From positions 288,543 to 352,542 of the forward strand of contig NZ_JACAOR010000005.1 in NCBI RefSeq assembly GCF_013386115.1: DNA of 64,000 nucleotides. The letters are read 5' to 3'. Below, in pieces: positions 34,207-42,436 of this stretch; positions within the stretch are counted from its first letter, which is position 1; every line of letters starts with the position of its first letter. The DNA is from Pseudomonas gingeri. Lineage in GTDB: Bacteria > Pseudomonadota > Gammaproteobacteria > Pseudomonadales > Pseudomonadaceae. The notes beneath the pieces were generated by a model, which saw nothing but the letters and a program-made list of their open reading frames with translations, searched no databases and had not been told where the DNA came from. A program made the translations under genes and the position numbers.

Positions 34207-36750
34207 TCAGTAGACGTCCCGCCGATAGCGCCCTTGCTCGATCAGGCGCTCCACGGACTCGGCCCCGAGCAGTTCCACCAGGACCTGGTCGACACCCGAT
34301 GCCATGCCCTGCAGGCTGCCGCAGATATAGATCGCGGCACCTTCGGCGAGCCAGCGGTGTAGCTCATCCGCCGCCTCCCGCAAGCGGTCCTGCACGTAGA
34401 TCTTGTCCTGCTGGTCCCTGGAGAATGCCAGGTCCAGCCGGGCGAGGTCGCCCGTCGCCAACCAGCCCTGCAACTCTTCCCGACAGTAGAAGTCGTGGGC
34501 GATGTTGCGTTCGCCGAACAGCAGCCAGTTGCGTGTCTGGCCATCGGCGATACGTGCCTTGAGCAGGCTGCGCAATCCGGCCAGCCCGGTACCGTTGCCC
34601 AACAGGATCAGCGGACGCGGTTCGCCGGGCAGATGGAAACCGCTGTTGCGCCGCAGGCGCAGGCTGATGGCCGCGCCCACCGGCGCATGTTCGGTCAGCC
34701 AGCCGGAGCCGAGCCCGAGGCTGCCGTCCGCGTGCCGTTCCTGGCGGACCAGCAGTTCCAGCTGGCCGTCGCTGGCGATGGAGGCAATGGAGTATTCACG
34801 CAGGGCGAGGGGCACCAGCGCATCGACCAGGGCCTGGGCATGCAGGCCCACCAGGTGTCCGCGATTATCCGGTAACTGGCGACCGGCCAACGCCTGGGCC
34901 AGGGTTTCCTGCAGGCCGTCGAGTTGCACCGGGGTAGTGGCTTGCAGGCCGAGCCCGGCGAGGAAATGTTCGACTGTCGCGCCGTGGTGACGCGGCATGA
35001 TTTCCACCAGGTCACCTGCTTGCCATGGGGTTGGCGTCGGAGCATCCAGGCCGATCAGGTAGACGCCGGAACCGCTGCTGCCCGGGTTGAGCAACACGCG
35101 TCGAGCCAGGGTCCAGTTGTCGAACCGTGGCGCCTGCCATGCCACCAGGGGCGCACTCCCGGTAATCTGGCTGAGCTGCTGCTGCCAGTAGCGCAGGGCA
35201 TAGGGATCGCCGCTGTCGACTTCGATCGGCGCGAACAGGACGTTGCCGCCGCGGGCTTCGAGCCAGTGATGCAGGCGTCGGGCAAAGCCGCAGAAATGCG
35301 GGTACTGGCGATCACCGAGGGCCAGCACCGAATAATTCAGGCCATCGAGGGCCAATGCCTGACCCAGCACCTTGCGCTCGAAGCCACGGGCGCTGTCGGG
35401 CGCTTCGCCGTCACCAAAGGTGCTGACGACAAACAGGGCATGCTGCGATTCGCGCAGCTCCCGTTCGCCGACCTCGGCCAGGGGCTGGACCCGCACCGGC
35501 AGACCGGCGGCCTGCAACTGGCCGGCGGTCTGCCAGGCCAGTTGCTCGGCGAAACCGCTCTGGCTGGCGAAACCCACCAGCCAGGCGGGAGCGTTGCTGC
35601 TGTTCTGGCCGAGCCCGCCGCGGGCTTTTTTCACCGCGCGTTTCTTGCGGCGGCGATCGAGGTACAGCAGCCAGCCGGTAATGAAGAACAGCGGCATGGT
35701 CAGGCTGGAAAGCGTCAGCAGGATGCGCCCGGTAAGGCCGAAGTAGCTGCCGACATGCAGCGCATAAATACTGGTCAGCAACTGTCCCTTGAGGCTTTTG
35801 TCGGCATAGCGGAAGTGCTCGCGGATGGCGCCTGTGGCCGGATCCAGCATGATCTGGTTGAGGGCGCGATCATGGGGTGAATCCTCGAGCAGGTAATACA
35901 CGGTTGCCGGCTGGCCGGCCACGGGTGGCATGCGGATGTTATAGGCGCTGAGCTCGGGGCCCGCGGCACTCTTGATGCTGCTCCAGATCGCGTCGTAGTC
36001 GGCGGTGGGCGTCGGGCCGGTCGGGGCGGGGCCACGTCCGACCTTGCGCTGCTGGGCCACGGAGTCGGCGAACAGCTTGTTCAGGCCGTTGCTGTACCAC
36101 TCGTAGGACCAGGACAAACCGGTCAGGGCCGACAACAGGTAGAACACCAGGCACCAGGTTCCGGCAACGGAGTGCAGGTCCCAGTTGAAGGCGCGGCCTT
36201 TTTTCGCCCAGTCGAGGGTCAGCCAGGCACGCCAGTCGAGGGCCTTGCGCGGCCAGCGCAGGTACAGGCCGGAGAGGCAGAAGAACACCAGCATCAGGGT
36301 GCAGGCGCCGGTGATCTGGCGACCGGTGTCGCCCATGGCCAGGTACCGGTGCAGTTGCAGCATCAGGTTGAAGAAGTCCAGGCCGACGACATCGCCCTGG
36401 TAGTCACCGGTGTAGGGATCGAAATAGCGCAGCTGCCCGCGTCGTTCACCCGGCGGCGCGGTGAAGAACACCCGGCCGGCGCTGTCGCCGTGGGGCTCGA
36501 CCCACAGCATCGCGACGGTCTGGCCTTCTCTGGCTTCGAGCCTGCGCACCAGCTCGGCGGGCGGCAGGGCCTCGTGGTTCGGTGCCTCGACTTGCAGCAC
36601 CGAGGGATTGAGCAGACGCAGCAGTTCGTCCTGAAAGGACACCGTGGCCCCGGTGATGCCCATGAACGCCAGCACCAGCCCGGCACTGATGCCGAACAGC
36701 CAATGCAACTGGAACAGTGTTTTCTTCAACACGGCGACCGCCTTGCTCAA
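34207..36750 (-). CDS. piuB: PiuB-like membrane flavoreductase (PepSY-TM fused to flavodoxin/FNR domains)
   Basis: 847 residues. The N-terminal half is a PepSY-associated membrane domain with four or five segments (QLHWLFGISAGLVLAFMGIT; LHRYLAMGDTGRQITG; LHSVAGTWCLVFYLLSALTG) whose histidines may bind haem. From about residue 385 a flavodoxin domain (VVSTFGDGEAPDSARGFE; SVLALGDRQYPHFCGFA) and a ferredoxin-NADP reductase domain (LILLGNGTGLAGLRS; the terminal YICGSLQGMA) follow. PiuB/PA4513 relatives pass NADPH electrons through the inner membrane to reduce ferric siderophores in the periplasm. The usual partner receptor PiuA and the PiuC dioxygenase are not adjacent. The symbol is by homology to PA4513. 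Confidence 0.8.
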   Translation of the reverse strand: MSKAVAVLKKTLFQLHWLFGISAGLVLAFMGITGATVSFQDELLRLLNPSVLQVEAPNHEALPPAELVRRLEAREGQTVAMLWVEPHGDSAGRVFFTAPPGERRGQLRYFDPYTGDYQGDVVGLDFFNLMLQLHRYLAMGDTGRQITGACTLMLVFFCLSGLYLRWPRKALDWRAWLTLDWAKKGRAFNWDLHSVAGTWCLVFYLLSALTGLSWSYEWYSNGLNKLFADSVAQQRKVGRGPAPTGPTPTADYDAIWSSIKSAAGPELSAYNIRMPPVAGQPATVYYLLEDSPHDRALNQIMLDPATGAIREHFRYADKSLKGQLLTSIYALHVGSYFGLTGRILLTLSSLTMPLFFITGWLLYLDRRRKKRAVKKARGGLGQNSSNAPAWLVGFASQSGFAEQLAWQTAGQLQAAGLPVRVQPLAEVGERELRESQHALFVVSTFGDGEAPDSARGFERKVLGQALALDGLNYSVLALGDRQYPHFCGFARRLHHWLEARGGNVLFAPIEVDSGDPYALRYWQQQLSQITGSAPLVAWQAPRFDNWTLARRVLLNPGSSGSGVYLIGLDAPTPTPWQAGDLVEIMPRHHGATVEHFLAGLGLQATTPVQLDGLQETLAQALAGRQLPDNRGHLVGLHAQALVDALVPLALREYSIASIASDGQLELLVRQERHADGSLGLGSGWLTEHAPVGAAISLRLRRNSGFHLPGEPRPLILLGNGTGLAGLRSLLKARIADGQTRNWLLFGERNIAHDFYCREELQGWLATGDLARLDLAFSRDQQDKIYVQDRLREAADELHRWLAEGAAIYICGSLQGMASGVDQVLVELLGAESVERLIEQGRYRRDVY

Positions 36751-36960
36751 TCAAAGTCATGCTTCACGGCGCGCATTATGCCGTGTGTGCGAATGCGACG
36801 AATTCATATTTGTTAGCTTTTTACAAACAGACTGCTACATAACGCTACAGGCGCCAGGGCGGTCGGAAACGCAGATGTAAGGCGCTTATCGGTGCGTATC
36901 TTACCGCATCAATGGGAATCAGATACTATTGCGATTATTTCTCTTTAAGGTGTCGGCGTC

Positions 36961-37746
36961 ATGCTGTTGTACAGGCGCGAAGAGGTGCTGGACGGCGATT
37001 CGCTCAAGGTCATGCTGGAAGAGAACCCGGCCCGCGCAGCCCAGGCGATCCTGCTGGCGGCGGCGGAAGGGGTCGTCGAGGCCCAGGCGTTGCTGGGGCA
37101 GATACTGCTGGACGGGCAGGGCATCGAACGCGACCAGGCCCTGGCGCTGCGCTGGTTTGAAATCGCCGCGAATAACGGTCACTTGATGGCGCGCAACATG
37201 CTCGGGCGTTGCCATGAGCACGGCTGGGGTTGCGCGCCCGATGAGCAGCTGGCGGCGCGGCATTACCACCTGGCGGCGCAGGGCGGGCTGGACTGGGGGT
37301 TGTACAACTACGCCAACCTGCTGGCGACCGGACGCGGGGTGCGGGAGGATCAGGCCCAGGCGCTGGCGCACTACCGGCGTGCTGCCGGGATGGGCCATGC
37401 CAGATCGATGAACCTGCTGGGGCGCTACCTGGAAGATGGGCGTTTCTGTCCCGCTGACCTTGTTGCCGCCTGCGAGTGGTATCGCCGGTCCGCCGAGGCA
37501 GGGGATTTTCGCGGGCAGTTCAGTTACGCGACGGTGCTGGCCGACCTGGGCCGGGTCGACCAGGCGCTGGAGTGGCTGCGCAAGGCGCTGGCTGGCGGCA
37601 ATCTGAAATTCCTGCGGATCAGCCGCCAGACCCTGCTGGCGGCCAGGGATCCGCGAATCCGTGCCATGGCGCTGGCCTACCACCAGCAGGCGGCTGCCCT
37701 GGGCGACGAGCAGGATCGCGCGGCACTGCACAGGTTGTTGGGCTGA
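36961..37746 (+). CDS. Sel1/TPR-repeat protein (PA4516-like)
   Basis: 261 residues made of Sel1-like repeats of about 36 residues: AQALLGQILLDGQGIERDQA, ARNMLGRCHEHGWGCAPDEQ, YNYANLLATGRGVREDQA and SMNLLGRYLEDGRFC. No signal peptide is evident. In P. aeruginosa the homologue lies beside the piuA-piuC iron genes, which hints at an iron-uptake link, but no function is shown. It diverges from the PiuB-like gene across 210 bp. A poor AAGG precedes the ATG. Confidence 0.82.
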   Translation: MLLYRREEVLDGDSLKVMLEENPARAAQAILLAAAEGVVEAQALLGQILLDGQGIERDQALALRWFEIAANNGHLMARNMLGRCHEHGWGCAPDEQLAARHYHLAAQGGLDWGLYNYANLLATGRGVREDQAQALAHYRRAAGMGHARSMNLLGRYLEDGRFCPADLVAACEWYRRSAEAGDFRGQFSYATVLADLGRVDQALEWLRKALAGGNLKFLRISRQTLLAARDPRIRAMALAYHQQAAALGDEQDRAALHRLLG

Positions 37747-37824
37747 GCCTTCAAGCGCCCTGGAGTACCTTCTGCGGACCCGGGCATCGATGGGTGTCAG
37801 CGGATAGCCCGGCAAAGTGACAAT

Positions 37825-37852
37825 AAAAAAGGCCCGTGAGCAATCACGGGCC
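37825..37852 (-). terminator. Terminator of speC (bidirectional stem)
   Basis: The stem GGCCCGTGA / TCACGGGCC with loop GCAA is followed on the minus strand by TTTTTT, a strong intrinsic terminator 27 bases past the speC stop. On the plus strand only TTT follows, so it may weakly serve the Sel1 gene too. Confidence 0.9.
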
Positions 37853-37879
37853 TTTCGGCTGCAGCGCAGGCGTGGAGGC

Positions 37880-39043
37880 TTACACGTAGAACGACTTCAG
37901 CGGCGGGAAGCCATTGAATTCAACCGCGCTGTAGCTGGTGGTGTAGGCGCCGGTGGACAGCCAGTAGAGGCGGTCGCCGATGGCCAGGTTCAGGGGCAGG
38001 CCGTACTTGTAGTTTTCGTACATGATGTCGGCGCTGTCGCAGGTTGGGCCGGCGATGACCACTTCCTCCATCTCGCCTTTCTTCTCGGTCCAGATCGGGA
38101 ACTTGATGGCTTCGTCCATGGTTTCGATCAGGCCGGAGAACTTGCCCACGTCGGTGTATACCCAACGTTCGACGGCGGTCCGCGATTTACGTGCCACCAG
38201 CACCACTTCGCTGACCAGGATACCGGCGTTGGCGATCAGCGAACGGCCTGGCTCGAGGATGATTTCCGGCAGGTCGTCGCCGAAGTCTTCCTTGAGGAAG
38301 CGGATGATTTCCTCGGCGTAGGTTTCCAGGCTGTTGGTGCGGGTGATGTAGTTGGCCGGGAAGCCGCCGCCCATGTTGATCAGCTTGAGGTGGATGTCGT
38401 CTTCTTCTTTCAGGCGCTCGAAGATCACCTTGACCTTGGCGATAGCCGCGTCCCAGACGCTGATATCGCGCTGTTGCGAGCCGACGTGGAAAGACACGCC
38501 GTAAGGCACCAGGCCCAGGTCGCGGGCGAGGATCAGCAGGTCCATGGCCATGTCGGTCTGGCAGCCGAACTTGCGCGACAACGGCCAGTCGGCGGTGGTC
38601 GAGCCTTCGGTGAGGATGCGTACGTAGACTTTCGAGCCCGGTGCGGCCTTGGCGATGTTGCGCAGGTCGGCTTCGGAGTCGGTGGAGTACAGGCGCACGC
38701 CCTTCTCGTAGAAGTAGCGGATGTCCTTGGATTTCTTGATGGTGTTGCCGTAGCTGATGCGATCCGGGCTGACGCCCTGGTTCAGCACTTTATCCAGCTC
38801 GTAGATCGAGGCGATGTCGAAGCTCGAGCCTTTCTTGTTCAGCAGGTCGATGATTTCGACGGCCGGGTTGGCCTTGACGGCGTAGTAGACCTTGGCGAAT
38901 TCGAAACCTGCACGCAGGTCATCGTAGGCCTGGGAGATCATCTGGGTATCGATGACCACGAAAGGGGTTTCTTGCTTGTCGGCGAACGCCTTCATTTTCT
39001 CAAAGGTATCGCGCGCGAAATAGTCTTCGACCTGGATCGACAT
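37880..39043 (-). CDS. speC: Ornithine decarboxylase (alanine-racemase fold, PLP)
   Basis: 387 residues, the group IV decarboxylase size seen for PA4519 SpeC. It converts ornithine to putrescine, the entry to polyamine synthesis. The PLP-binding lysine is K57 in KVYYAVKANP; other blocks are FHVGSQQRD, NMGGGFPANY, EPGRSLIANAG and the C-terminal GPTCDSADIM with the active-site Cys-Asp. Lysine may be a second substrate, as in related enzymes. TAGGAG lies just before the ATG. The long upstream region contains a possible transcription attenuator described separately. Confidence 0.95.
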   Translation of the reverse strand: MSIQVEDYFARDTFEKMKAFADKQETPFVVIDTQMISQAYDDLRAGFEFAKVYYAVKANPAVEIIDLLNKKGSSFDIASIYELDKVLNQGVSPDRISYGNTIKKSKDIRYFYEKGVRLYSTDSEADLRNIAKAAPGSKVYVRILTEGSTTADWPLSRKFGCQTDMAMDLLILARDLGLVPYGVSFHVGSQQRDISVWDAAIAKVKVIFERLKEEDDIHLKLINMGGGFPANYITRTNSLETYAEEIIRFLKEDFGDDLPEIILEPGRSLIANAGILVSEVVLVARKSRTAVERWVYTDVGKFSGLIETMDEAIKFPIWTEKKGEMEEVVIAGPTCDSADIMYENYKYGLPLNLAIGDRLYWLSTGAYTTSYSAVEFNGFPPLKSFYV

Positions 39044-39055
39044 GCGGGGGGACTC

Positions 39056-39088
39056 CTAGTGGCAAACGTGAGTTATCAATGGGTGCAA
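39056..39088 (-). other. Possible 10-codon ORF immediately before speC
   Basis: On the minus strand a strong GGAGG (complement of 39097-39101) stands 8 bases before a TTG that opens a 10-codon frame, MHPLITHVCH, whose TAG stop is part of the speC ribosome-binding site TAGGAG. Termination there could couple or block speC initiation. Translation is not shown. Confidence 0.3.
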
Positions 39089-39231
39089 ATGAACGTCCTC
39101 CGTATCCCCACTTTGGTTCGCCTACTTCCCAAGGCATGTCGCCGAAAGCAAAAAGGCCATGGGATCAACCGCTTCCCTTGGCCTTGCTGTCTCGTCGTCA
39201 GTACTTGAGCCGGATGGATCGTTTCCAGCAT
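39076..39231 (-). other. Possible 51-codon speC leader ORF
   Basis: An ATG about 16 bases after the candidate -10 box opens a 51-codon frame that runs through the hairpin at 39153-39185 and ends ...VGIRRTFICTH just before speC. No clear Shine-Dalgarno precedes it, so it would be nearly leaderless. The IRRT tetrapeptide also occurs in the E. coli ornithine-sensing leader peptide SpeFL as I remember it; such a short match may be chance. Confidence 0.3.
39150..39185 (-). terminator. Terminator-like hairpin inside the speC leader
   Basis: On the minus strand AAGGCCAAGGGA pairs with TCCCATGGCCTT (11 of 12 pairs, 9-base loop) and ends in five U. It lies about 110-140 bases before the speC ATG. It may end transcripts from upstream or act as an attenuator for speC. 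Confidence 0.65.
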
Positions 39232-39246
39232 GGACGTTCGGCGCGA

Positions 39247-39275
39247 ACTTTAGGACTTGAGGGGCTTGAGATCAA
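39247..39275 (-). promoter_or_regulatory. Candidate sigma-70 promoter of speC
   Basis: Minus-strand TTGATC (39270-39275) and TAAAGT (39247-39252) are separated by 17 bases. Each hexamer matches the consensus at 4 of 6 positions. Transcription from here gives a leader of about 195 bases with the hairpin inside it. Confidence 0.4.
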
Positions 39276-39446
39276 CTAAAAATGTCGCGTTTTTGCACGC
39301 GCTCGTCGCGTAACCCGGATCAGTCACTTATTTAACCGACCCGGATGACAGTCTGATGTTCCCTCGGGAAGGGGATTTTTGCGGGTTTTATGCCAATCCC
39401 CGTTGGCGCTGCCTGTGTCGGAGGGGCGGGTCTGGGAGCAGGCTGT

Positions 39447-39705
39447 TGTGGGAGCGGGCTTGCCCGCGAAGCTGTTGGCGGTTTCAAGGGCCTCATCGCT
39501 GGCAAGCCAGGCTCCTACAGGTTGCGTGTCGTATACAGCATTTGCGTTCGGCACCGTATCCCTGTGGGAGCGGGCTTGCCCGCGAAGCTGTTGGCGGCCT
39601 CAGGGGCCTCATCGCTGGCAAGCCAGGTTCCTACAGGTTGCGTGTCGTGTGCAGGATCTGCGTTCGGCAGCGTCTCCCTGTGGGAGCCGGCTTGCCGGCG
39701 ATGGC
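39447..39705. repeat. Tandem 116-bp repeat built on REP elements
   Basis: Two full copies start at 39447 and 39563 and a third partial at 39679, an exact 116-base period. Each starts TGTGGGAGCGGGCTTGCCCG, contains an inverted, diverged REP (GCTGGCAAGCCAGG..CCTACAGG) about 50 bases on, then a unique spacer TTGCGTGTCGT. The third copy carries a different REP head (GCCGGCTTGCCGGCGATGG) and stops at the end of the ABC gene. The remainder of the 668-bp gap (39044-39711) holds the speC leader. Confidence 0.9.
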
Positions 39706-39711
39706 GGCCTG

Positions 39712-40869
39712 TCAGACCGCGGCCATCTCGGCAGGCGACACAATGCTGGTCTTGGCCCCTCGGGAGCGCCCGGAACTCAGGTAGGCGGCAATCGACTCCT
39801 GGGTCACTTCGCCGAGGAACACCCGCTCTGCGTCCATCACCGGCAGCCACGAGCGGTTGAACTCGTACATCCGCGACAACAGAATGCGCAGATTCTCGTC
39901 GTAGGCTGCGGTCGCATTGAACTCGCGCAGGTACTGCCCACAGTTGCCCGCCTGGCGATGCAGGTCGCGGCGGCGGACATAACCCAGCGCCTTGTTCGCG
40001 GCATCGGTCACCACCACATAGCGGCGGTCGTGCTCGTCCATCAGCTCCAGGGCGTCGGCCACCGGCGTTTCCGGGCTCACCGACGGGGCGTTGTCCGCCG
40101 CGTCCTCGGCCTTGACCAGCAACAGGCGCTTGAGGGTGCTGTCCTGGCCGACGAAGTTGCTGACGAAATCATCCGCCGGATGCGCCAGCAGCGTGTCCGG
40201 ATGGTCGATCTGGATCAGCTTGCCGCCGCGGAAGATGGCGATCTTGTCGCCCAGCTTGAGGGCTTCGTCGATGTCGTGGCTGACCATGATCACGGTCTTG
40301 TTCAGTGCCCGCTGCATCTCGAAGAACTCGTTCTGGATCATCTCCCGGTTGATCGGGTCGACCGCGCCGAACGGCTCGTCCATCAGCAGCAGCGGAGCAT
40401 CCGCCGCCAGGGCACGGATCACGCCGATGCGCTGCTGCTGGCCGCCGGACAGTTCCCGTGGATAACGGTGCAGGTACTGCTTGGGTTCGAGCTTGATCAT
40501 GCTCATCAACTCGCGGGCCCGGTCATGGCATTTCTGTTTGTCCCAGCCGAGCAGGCGCGGCACCACGGTAATGTTTTCCTCGATGGTCATGTTCGGGAAC
40601 AGGCCGATCTGCTGGATGACGTAGCCGATATTGCGGCGCAGCGTCACTTCGTCGAGCTGGGTGGTGTCTTCGCCGTTGATCAGGACCTGGCCCGAGGTCG
40701 GCACGATCAGCCGGTTGATCATCTTCAGCGTGGTGCTCTTGCCGCACCCCGAAGGGCCGAGAAAGACGCAGATCTCGCCTTCGTTGACGGTCAGGCTCAC
40801 CGAGTCGACGGCCTTGACGGCCTTGCCGTTGCTTTGGAAGGTCTTGCTCAGATTCTGTAGTTCGATCAT
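39712..40869 (-). CDS. Glycine betaine/choline-type ABC transporter ATPase with CBS domains (OsmV/OpuCA-like)
   Basis: 385 residues from ATG at 40867-40869, GGAGTCC just upstream. Walker A FLGPSGCGKSTT (near residue 38), Q-loop, signature LSGGQQQRIGVIRAL, Walker B LLLMDEPFGAVD. The C-terminal third (residues 255-370) carries two CBS-like motifs (VADALELMDEHDRRYVVVTD; LPVMDAERVFLGEV), which in OpuA/OpuC sense ionic strength. Last gene of the four-gene transporter; its start overlaps the permease stop (ATGA). Substrate is likely betaine, choline or a related quaternary amine. Confidence 0.88.
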   Translation of the reverse strand: MIELQNLSKTFQSNGKAVKAVDSVSLTVNEGEICVFLGPSGCGKSTTLKMINRLIVPTSGQVLINGEDTTQLDEVTLRRNIGYVIQQIGLFPNMTIEENITVVPRLLGWDKQKCHDRARELMSMIKLEPKQYLHRYPRELSGGQQQRIGVIRALAADAPLLLMDEPFGAVDPINREMIQNEFFEMQRALNKTVIMVSHDIDEALKLGDKIAIFRGGKLIQIDHPDTLLAHPADDFVSNFVGQDSTLKRLLLVKAEDAADNAPSVSPETPVADALELMDEHDRRYVVVTDAANKALGYVRRRDLHRQAGNCGQYLREFNATAAYDENLRILLSRMYEFNRSWLPVMDAERVFLGEVTQESIAAYLSSGRSRGAKTSIVSPAEMAAV

Positions 40870-41519
40870 TTCAGGAGTCCTTTGGGAGTCAGCGAGCGTT
40901 GCAGCCATTGCAGGAGCAGGTCGGCGGCGATGGCCAGGACACTGACCAGCACGGCACCGACGATCAGCATCGACATGTCGCTGCGGCTGATGGCCGCGAG
41001 GATGAGTACGCCCAGGCCGCCGGCACCGATGGTGGCGGCGATGGTCATGACGCCGATGTTCATCACCACGGCGGTGCGCACGCCGGCGAGGATCACCGGC
41101 ACCGCGATCGGCAGTTCGACCATGCGCAGGCGCTGGCCGAAGGTCATGCCGATGCCGCGGGCGGCTTCACGGATGCCCGGCTCGACGCCGGTCAGGGCCA
41201 GGTAGGTGTTGCGCATGATCGGCAGCAACGAGTAGAGGAACACGGCGGTGATCGCCGGCAGCGGTCCGAGGCCCTGGCCGAATTTCGAGTAGAACGGCAG
41301 CAGCAGGCCGAACAGGGCAATCGACGGCACGGTCAGCAGCACCGTGGCACTGGCTTGCAGGGGGCCGGCCAGCGCCGGGAAACGGGTCATCAGTACGCCC
41401 AGGGGCACGCCGACGACAATCGCCAGGGTCACGGCAATGCCGACTAAAGTGATGTGTTGCCCGGTCAGGTGCAGGACCAGTGGCCAGTCCAGATGGGAAA
41501 AGGCGTTCAGGAATTCCAT
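40866..41519 (-). CDS. Quaternary-amine ABC transporter permease (OsmW/YehY-like)
   Basis: 217 residues, about five or six membrane segments, with the ABC permease EAA motif in GIREAARGIGMTFGQRLRMV. It belongs to the OpuCB/ProW-like group. It starts 9 bases after the binding-protein stop and overlaps the ATPase gene. The operon encodes two different permeases, which should form a heterodimer. Confidence 0.88.
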   Translation of the reverse strand: MEFLNAFSHLDWPLVLHLTGQHITLVGIAVTLAIVVGVPLGVLMTRFPALAGPLQASATVLLTVPSIALFGLLLPFYSKFGQGLGPLPAITAVFLYSLLPIMRNTYLALTGVEPGIREAARGIGMTFGQRLRMVELPIAVPVILAGVRTAVVMNIGVMTIAATIGAGGLGVLILAAISRSDMSMLIVGAVLVSVLAIAADLLLQWLQRSLTPKGLLK

Positions 41520-41528
41520 GTCTTCTCC

Positions 41529-42422
41529 TCAGTGGATGGGGTGTTGGCGCAGGAAGTCGGCGGCCACGGCGGACGGGCTTTGGTGATCGACGTCGACCCG
41601 GGCATTGAGCTGGCGCATGGTGTCGTCGTCGAACAGTTCGGCGAGCGGCTTGAGGTCGGCGGCCAGTTGCGGATGAGCGTCGAGGTAGGCCTGACGCACC
41701 ACGGGGGCGGCGGTGTAGTCCGGGAAGTAGTGGCGGTCATCCTCCAGCAGCTTGAGCTTGAAGGCGTTCAGGCGACCGTCGGTGGTGTAGACCAGCCCCG
41801 CGAACACCTGGCCATTGCGCAGCGCCGTATAGACCAGGCCGGCATCCATCTGGCGAATGTTCTGGCGCGTCAGGTTCATGCCATACAGTTTCACCATGCC
41901 TTCCAGGCCGTCGGAGCGGTTGGCGAACTCGGTGTCGAGGGCTACCAGGTGCCGCTCTTTCGCCTCGGCGGCGAGTACCGTGGTCAACTGGCTGATGGTG
42001 TTGATCTGCGGGTACTGTTGCGCGACCTTCTGCGGCAGGGCCAGGGCGTAGGTGTTGCTGAACTTCGACGGCGTGAGCCAGACCAGGCCCTTTTTCGCAT
42101 CGAGTTCCTTGACCCGTGCGTAGGACTGTTCGCTGTCGAGTTTTTCCGTCACATGGTTGTAGGCCACCAGCGATACCCCGGTGTATTCCCAGAGCATGTC
42201 CAGTTGCCCGCTTTCGTGGGCGCTACGGGCCAGGTTGCTGCCCAGGCCGCCGGTGACCCGGGTGTCATAGCCCTTGGTCCGCAGGTACTGCGAGGTGATT
42301 TCCGCGAGCAGGGTTTGTTCGGTGAACACCCGGGCGCCGATGCGGATCACGGGCTTTTCGGCGGCCTGGGCCCATCCTGCGAACAGCAGGGCACAGCCTA
42401 GAAACAAGCAGAATCTTTTCAT
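41529..42422 (-). CDS. Quaternary-amine ABC transporter substrate-binding protein (OsmX/YehZ-like)
   Basis: 297 residues from ATG at 42420-42422, beginning MKRFCLFLGCALLFAGWAQA, a Sec signal peptide with cleavage after AQA. The mature part has IRIGARVFTEQTLLAEI and TGGLGSNLARSAHESGQLDMLWEYTG, hallmarks of the OpuAC/ProX-like fold; Trp and Tyr there may form the aromatic box for trimethylammonium groups. It sits between the two permease genes, as in osmVWXY. Confidence 0.9.
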   Translation of the reverse strand: MKRFCLFLGCALLFAGWAQAAEKPVIRIGARVFTEQTLLAEITSQYLRTKGYDTRVTGGLGSNLARSAHESGQLDMLWEYTGVSLVAYNHVTEKLDSEQSYARVKELDAKKGLVWLTPSKFSNTYALALPQKVAQQYPQINTISQLTTVLAAEAKERHLVALDTEFANRSDGLEGMVKLYGMNLTRQNIRQMDAGLVYTALRNGQVFAGLVYTTDGRLNAFKLKLLEDDRHYFPDYTAAPVVRQAYLDAHPQLAADLKPLAELFDDDTMRQLNARVDVDHQSPSAVAADFLRQHPIH

Positions 42423-42436
42423 GGTTTTTCCTTTGC

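Noticed and set aside
36890..36935. Fur box in the gap between the PiuB-like and Sel1 genes
   Set aside because: GATACTATTGCGATTATTT matches only about half of the 19-bp consensus, too weak to report as a site.
37817..39208. 463-codon plus-strand frame opposite speC
   Set aside because: Shadow of speC; it starts within the speC terminator stem and has no family features.
39447..39705. Repeat array considered as a CRISPR
   Set aside because: The unit is 116 bases, starts with a REP hairpin, the spacers are near-identical and no cas gene is present.
39379..40860. 493-codon plus-strand frame across the tandem repeats and the ABC ATPase
   Set aside because: It translates REP sequence repeatedly and then the antisense of a clear ATPase gene.
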